A stretch of DNA of 64,000 nucleotides, taken from the NCBI GenBank assembly GCA_963170055.1, contig CAUJGJ010000040.1, forward strand, positions 1,304,301 to 1,368,300, written 5' to 3'. The stretch's first letter is position 1; each line of letters begins with the position of its first letter. Shown one piece after another: positions 62,335 through 64,000 of the stretch. Position numbers and translations under genes: made by a program. The DNA is from Halisarca cf. caerulea. Its lineage: Eukaryota > Porifera > Demospongiae > Chondrillida > Halisarcidae. Below the pieces are notes generated by a model. That model had not been told where the DNA came from. It worked only from the letters and a program-made list of their open reading frames with translations, and made no database searches.

Positions 62335-62664
62335 TTACAGACCAAGGAGGGTTAAAGCAGTAGGTCCCGGATTTTCTTGAAAAAAGGCTGTTGAATCAAG
62401 AAATTCTCTCCTCAAACTTTCCTTTTTCGCCACTAAATCTGCTTCAGCTTTCTGTATGGCGGTGATTCGACGGTAACAGGTCTTGCAATGGCGTGCGTTC
62501 TTTATTTCGAGTGGCTGTATTCTTACAATAGTTGATAGAGTTTGCCCATTCTTATTCAGCTGACTAGGATCATTTGCAAACCGATACGATGCATTCTTCG
62601 AAAGTGTACCGCGACAAATTCGACAAAATGAGTCTACTAATGGTATTTTATTCATCTCGATCAC
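62335..62664 (-). CDS. Small zinc-finger-like protein, 109 aa
   Basis: The protein has FCRICRGTLSKNASYRF followed about 30 residues later by HCKTCYRRI, so two Cys pairs spaced like a ZAD-type or treble-clef zinc site. A charged helix (QKAEADLVAKKESLRREFL) follows. It starts about 110 bases inside the right TIR and points into the element. DUF6589 proteins elsewhere can begin with such a cysteine module, so this may be their first exon. I found no convincing donor, so it may be a separate DNA-binding protein. Confidence 0.5.
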   Translation of the reverse strand: MIEMNKIPLVDSFCRICRGTLSKNASYRFANDPSQLNKNGQTLSTIVRIQPLEIKNARHCKTCYRRITAIQKAEADLVAKKESLRREFLDSTAFFQENPGPTALTLLGL

Positions 62665-62775
62665 ATCGCTATATTTCGCAGATTGAGCGTTTCGTACGAT
62701 AGCGCGAGTGCTGGAAAACAGCTGGGCGGAAATTGAGAGGTTATAATGAGCGTGGGTGAGGTGACATCTTAATCT

Positions 62776-62866
62776 AGAGGTGTGAACTAATCGCTATTGC
62801 CGCTAGACCGTCCCTCCCCTTCTCCGCTTCGCGGCGCTTATTGGGACGGTCTAGCGAGCCAGACTA
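62776..62866 (-). repeat. Right terminal inverted repeat, 91 bp
   Basis: Inverse of 54960-55050 with two A/G differences. Confidence 0.93.
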
Positions 62867-62875
62867 CCATTGTCT
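62867..62875. repeat. 9-bp target-site duplication (right)
   Basis: CCATTGTCT, identical to 54951-54959. Confidence 0.95.
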
Positions 62876-63042
62876 CTGCTTGAGCTTCTTCAAGTGGATC
62901 TTCCCTTACTGGCATCAGAAAGCTATCCATGGTCACCCTCATGGTCATTGCCCAGCAAATCGTCATCTGTTTCCAGCCAGTCAGCATCATTGGAATCATA
63001 AACACATTCTGCAGCTTCTTTTGCTGATATCTTATTTGTCAT
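62876..63042 (-). pseudogene. piggyBac transposase, copy 2 (displaced N-terminus)
   Basis: ATG at 63042 opens MTNKISAKEAAE followed by DSNDADWLETDDDL, aligning with copy 1's MAQKLSVSDVV and DESDSEWCESEDDM. A frame break follows. A second frame reads MDSFLMPVREDPLEEAQAET up to the insertion point. The rest of the gene is at 53333-54950. Confidence 0.75.
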
Positions 63043-63160
63043 TTGGCTTTTATTTTGTTGGTGTAAGCTAACATAGAATACATGAATACAATGATTGACT
63101 GATAGATGTACTGCGTGCTTTCAATGTTAAAATATATACGCAATATACGCTTGTTTTAAC

Positions 63161-64000
63161 ATATGTGACCATTCACAGAAAACATGCATTCGTGTGTTGG
63201 AAATGAAATTTTTCATTTCGCTGCTGCCGCAGTATTTATGTGAAATGTAGGTCCTGATGATATTTCAGGGTCCCATACCCATTCATTGTAGTGGAAATGG
63301 AAATGGAAAGTTATTAATGAATAATTCATAGTAACAGTAATGATATTCATGTGATATTTAATGATATTCATAGTGTTATGAATATTCATAATGTTCCTTG
63401 AAGTTTGAGTAAGAAGCTTCTATTAGCAGTTTAATTGCAGTGTATGGTGCACAAGTAGATGCTTTAATAGATTAAAAGATGTTTTTTAGGTTAACAAAGC
63501 TATGCAAAATAAGTTTAACTAATTTAAAAACTATGAATTTACACGTTGGGTTCGGCAATTTAATTATGAGATCTTTTACTAGTTGGTGCAGCAGTCCTAG
63601 ATGTGGGGCGTTTGCTAGTTACCAGTGATGAAGGTGGTGGACAGGTGCAGCAAGGTTGGATGAACAGAATTGTCTAATCTTGTCATGCAAAAATTTCTGA
63701 CGTTCGAGCGTGAGACCTGGTGTGGGGATTTCATCAGGTAATTGAGGTGGGAATGGCAGCTGGGTTGATGGATGGAGAATGGTGTGCTCCTCCACTGGAT
63801 GGCTAGATGTCTTCTGCACAAATACTTTTCTGGGGAACTTGGCATCAAAATGGAATACATGAAAGGAGGTAATATTGGGCAAGGAAGAGAAGTACTGCCG
63901 AAAGAAAGAAGACCAGTCATGAAAATGGACCAGCTGTTCTCCTGTCAGGCTTCGTATCAGCTGAACTTTGTTGGCACCAATGTGAGACGAATTGTTCACG
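63161..64000 (-). mobile_element. DUF7869-like transposon, second copy (3' part)
   Basis: The 3' end of the element reads ATATGTGACCATTCACAGAA on the plus strand at 63161. It resembles the word ATATGTGACCGTTCACGCGA before the copy at 9034. The element runs off the window. Non-coding 3' sequence of 450 bp separates the gene from the end. Confidence 0.6.
63619..63999 (-). CDS. DUF7869-like protein, C-terminal fragment
   Basis: The 126 visible codons align along their length with residues of about 545-665 of the 695-aa protein at 9034. Shared blocks include NSSHIGANKVQLIRSLTGEQ, SSFFRQYFSSLPNITSFHVF and FLHDKIRQFCSSNLAA. The basic Ser/Lys-rich tail of the first copy is missing or frameshifted (a second frame is open at 63615-63920). 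The catalytic-type motifs lie beyond the window. Confidence 0.7.
   Translation of the reverse strand: MNNSSHIGANKVQLIRSLTGEQLVHFHDWSSFFRQYFSSLPNITSFHVFHFDAKFPRKVFVQKTSSHPVEEHTILHPSTQLPFPPQLPDEIPTPGLTLERQKFLHDKIRQFCSSNLAAPVHHLHHW

Larger units (their letters stand above)
54960..62866. mobile_element. 7.9-kb TIR transposon carrying RecQ and DUF6589-type genes
   Basis: The element begins TAGTCTGGCTCGCTAGACC and ends with the exact inverse. It is bounded by the 9-bp duplication CCATTGTCT. Inside are, left to right, a RecQ-type helicase (+), a DUF6589-type gene (-) ending tail-to-tail with it, an unknown frame (+) and a small zinc-finger gene (-). It lies within piggyBac copy 2; removing it together with one duplication joins the piggyBac frame (..EAQAET / MEEEC..). 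Long TIRs and 9-bp duplications recall Mutator-like elements, but no MULE transposase was seen. The DUF6589 protein is the best transposase candidate (inference). Confidence 0.88.

Noticed and set aside
61021..62355. A complete nested TTAA element between TTAACCCATTAACG and GGAGGGTTAA
   Set aside because: The two ends are not inverse to each other beyond CCC/GGG, so the borders are not supported.
62350..62400. Second NPGP (AFFQENPGPTA) in the small zinc-finger protein as a 2A site
   Set aside because: The consensus needs D-x-E before x-NPGP. Here the positions are Phe-Phe-Gln-Glu, so skipping is not expected.

Overview
The window looks like AT-rich, repeat-dense metazoan nuclear DNA. Genes have spliced exons with GT..AG borders, some introns are only 46-76 nt long, and microsatellites and many small inverted-repeat transposons are present. 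The mix of class F (Frizzled-type) receptors, DUF6589-like and DUF7869-like proteins, piggyBac copies and a 2A-bearing giant protein suggests a sponge or another early-branching animal. That assignment is inference; nothing in the window fixes the species.

Layout. Positions 2.2-12.5 kb carry a seven-exon Frizzled-like receptor gene on the + strand. Its 6.2-kb last intron hosts a DUF7869-like transposon with a 695-aa open reading frame plus several MITEs. Positions 15.1-15.5 kb hold a small two-exon CCCH zinc-finger gene (-). Positions 16.8-21.4 kb hold a two-exon gene (-) for a protein of about 1370 aa with a 2A-type ribosome-skipping motif near the N-terminus and a candidate transposase-like core. 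Positions 22-32 kb are almost wholly interspersed repeats. Positions 32.2-39.9 kb hold a second Frizzled-like gene (-), an inverted paralogue of the first with the same seven exons and the same intron phases. Positions 40-53 kb are again repeats, including a decayed piggyBac (43.4-45.5 kb) and a pogo/Tigger relic (52.3-53.1 kb).

The most striking object is at 54,960-62,866: a 7.9-kb DNA transposon with 91-bp terminal inverted repeats (2 mismatches) and a perfect 9-bp target duplication. It sits inside the coding region of a second piggyBac copy. It carries a RecQ-type helicase gene (+), a convergent multi-exon DUF6589-type gene (-) that is my candidate transposase, and a small zinc-finger gene (-). 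A 1.2-kb hAT-like element is nested in the DUF6589 gene, giving three levels of insertion. The helicase has one frameshift and the DUF6589 gene two in-frame stops, so this copy is probably defective although its ends look young.

The window ends in the C-terminal part of another DUF7869-like element (-). No rRNA, tRNA or CRISPR array was recognised. Exon borders were set by eye from splice signals, phase and comparison between the paralogues.
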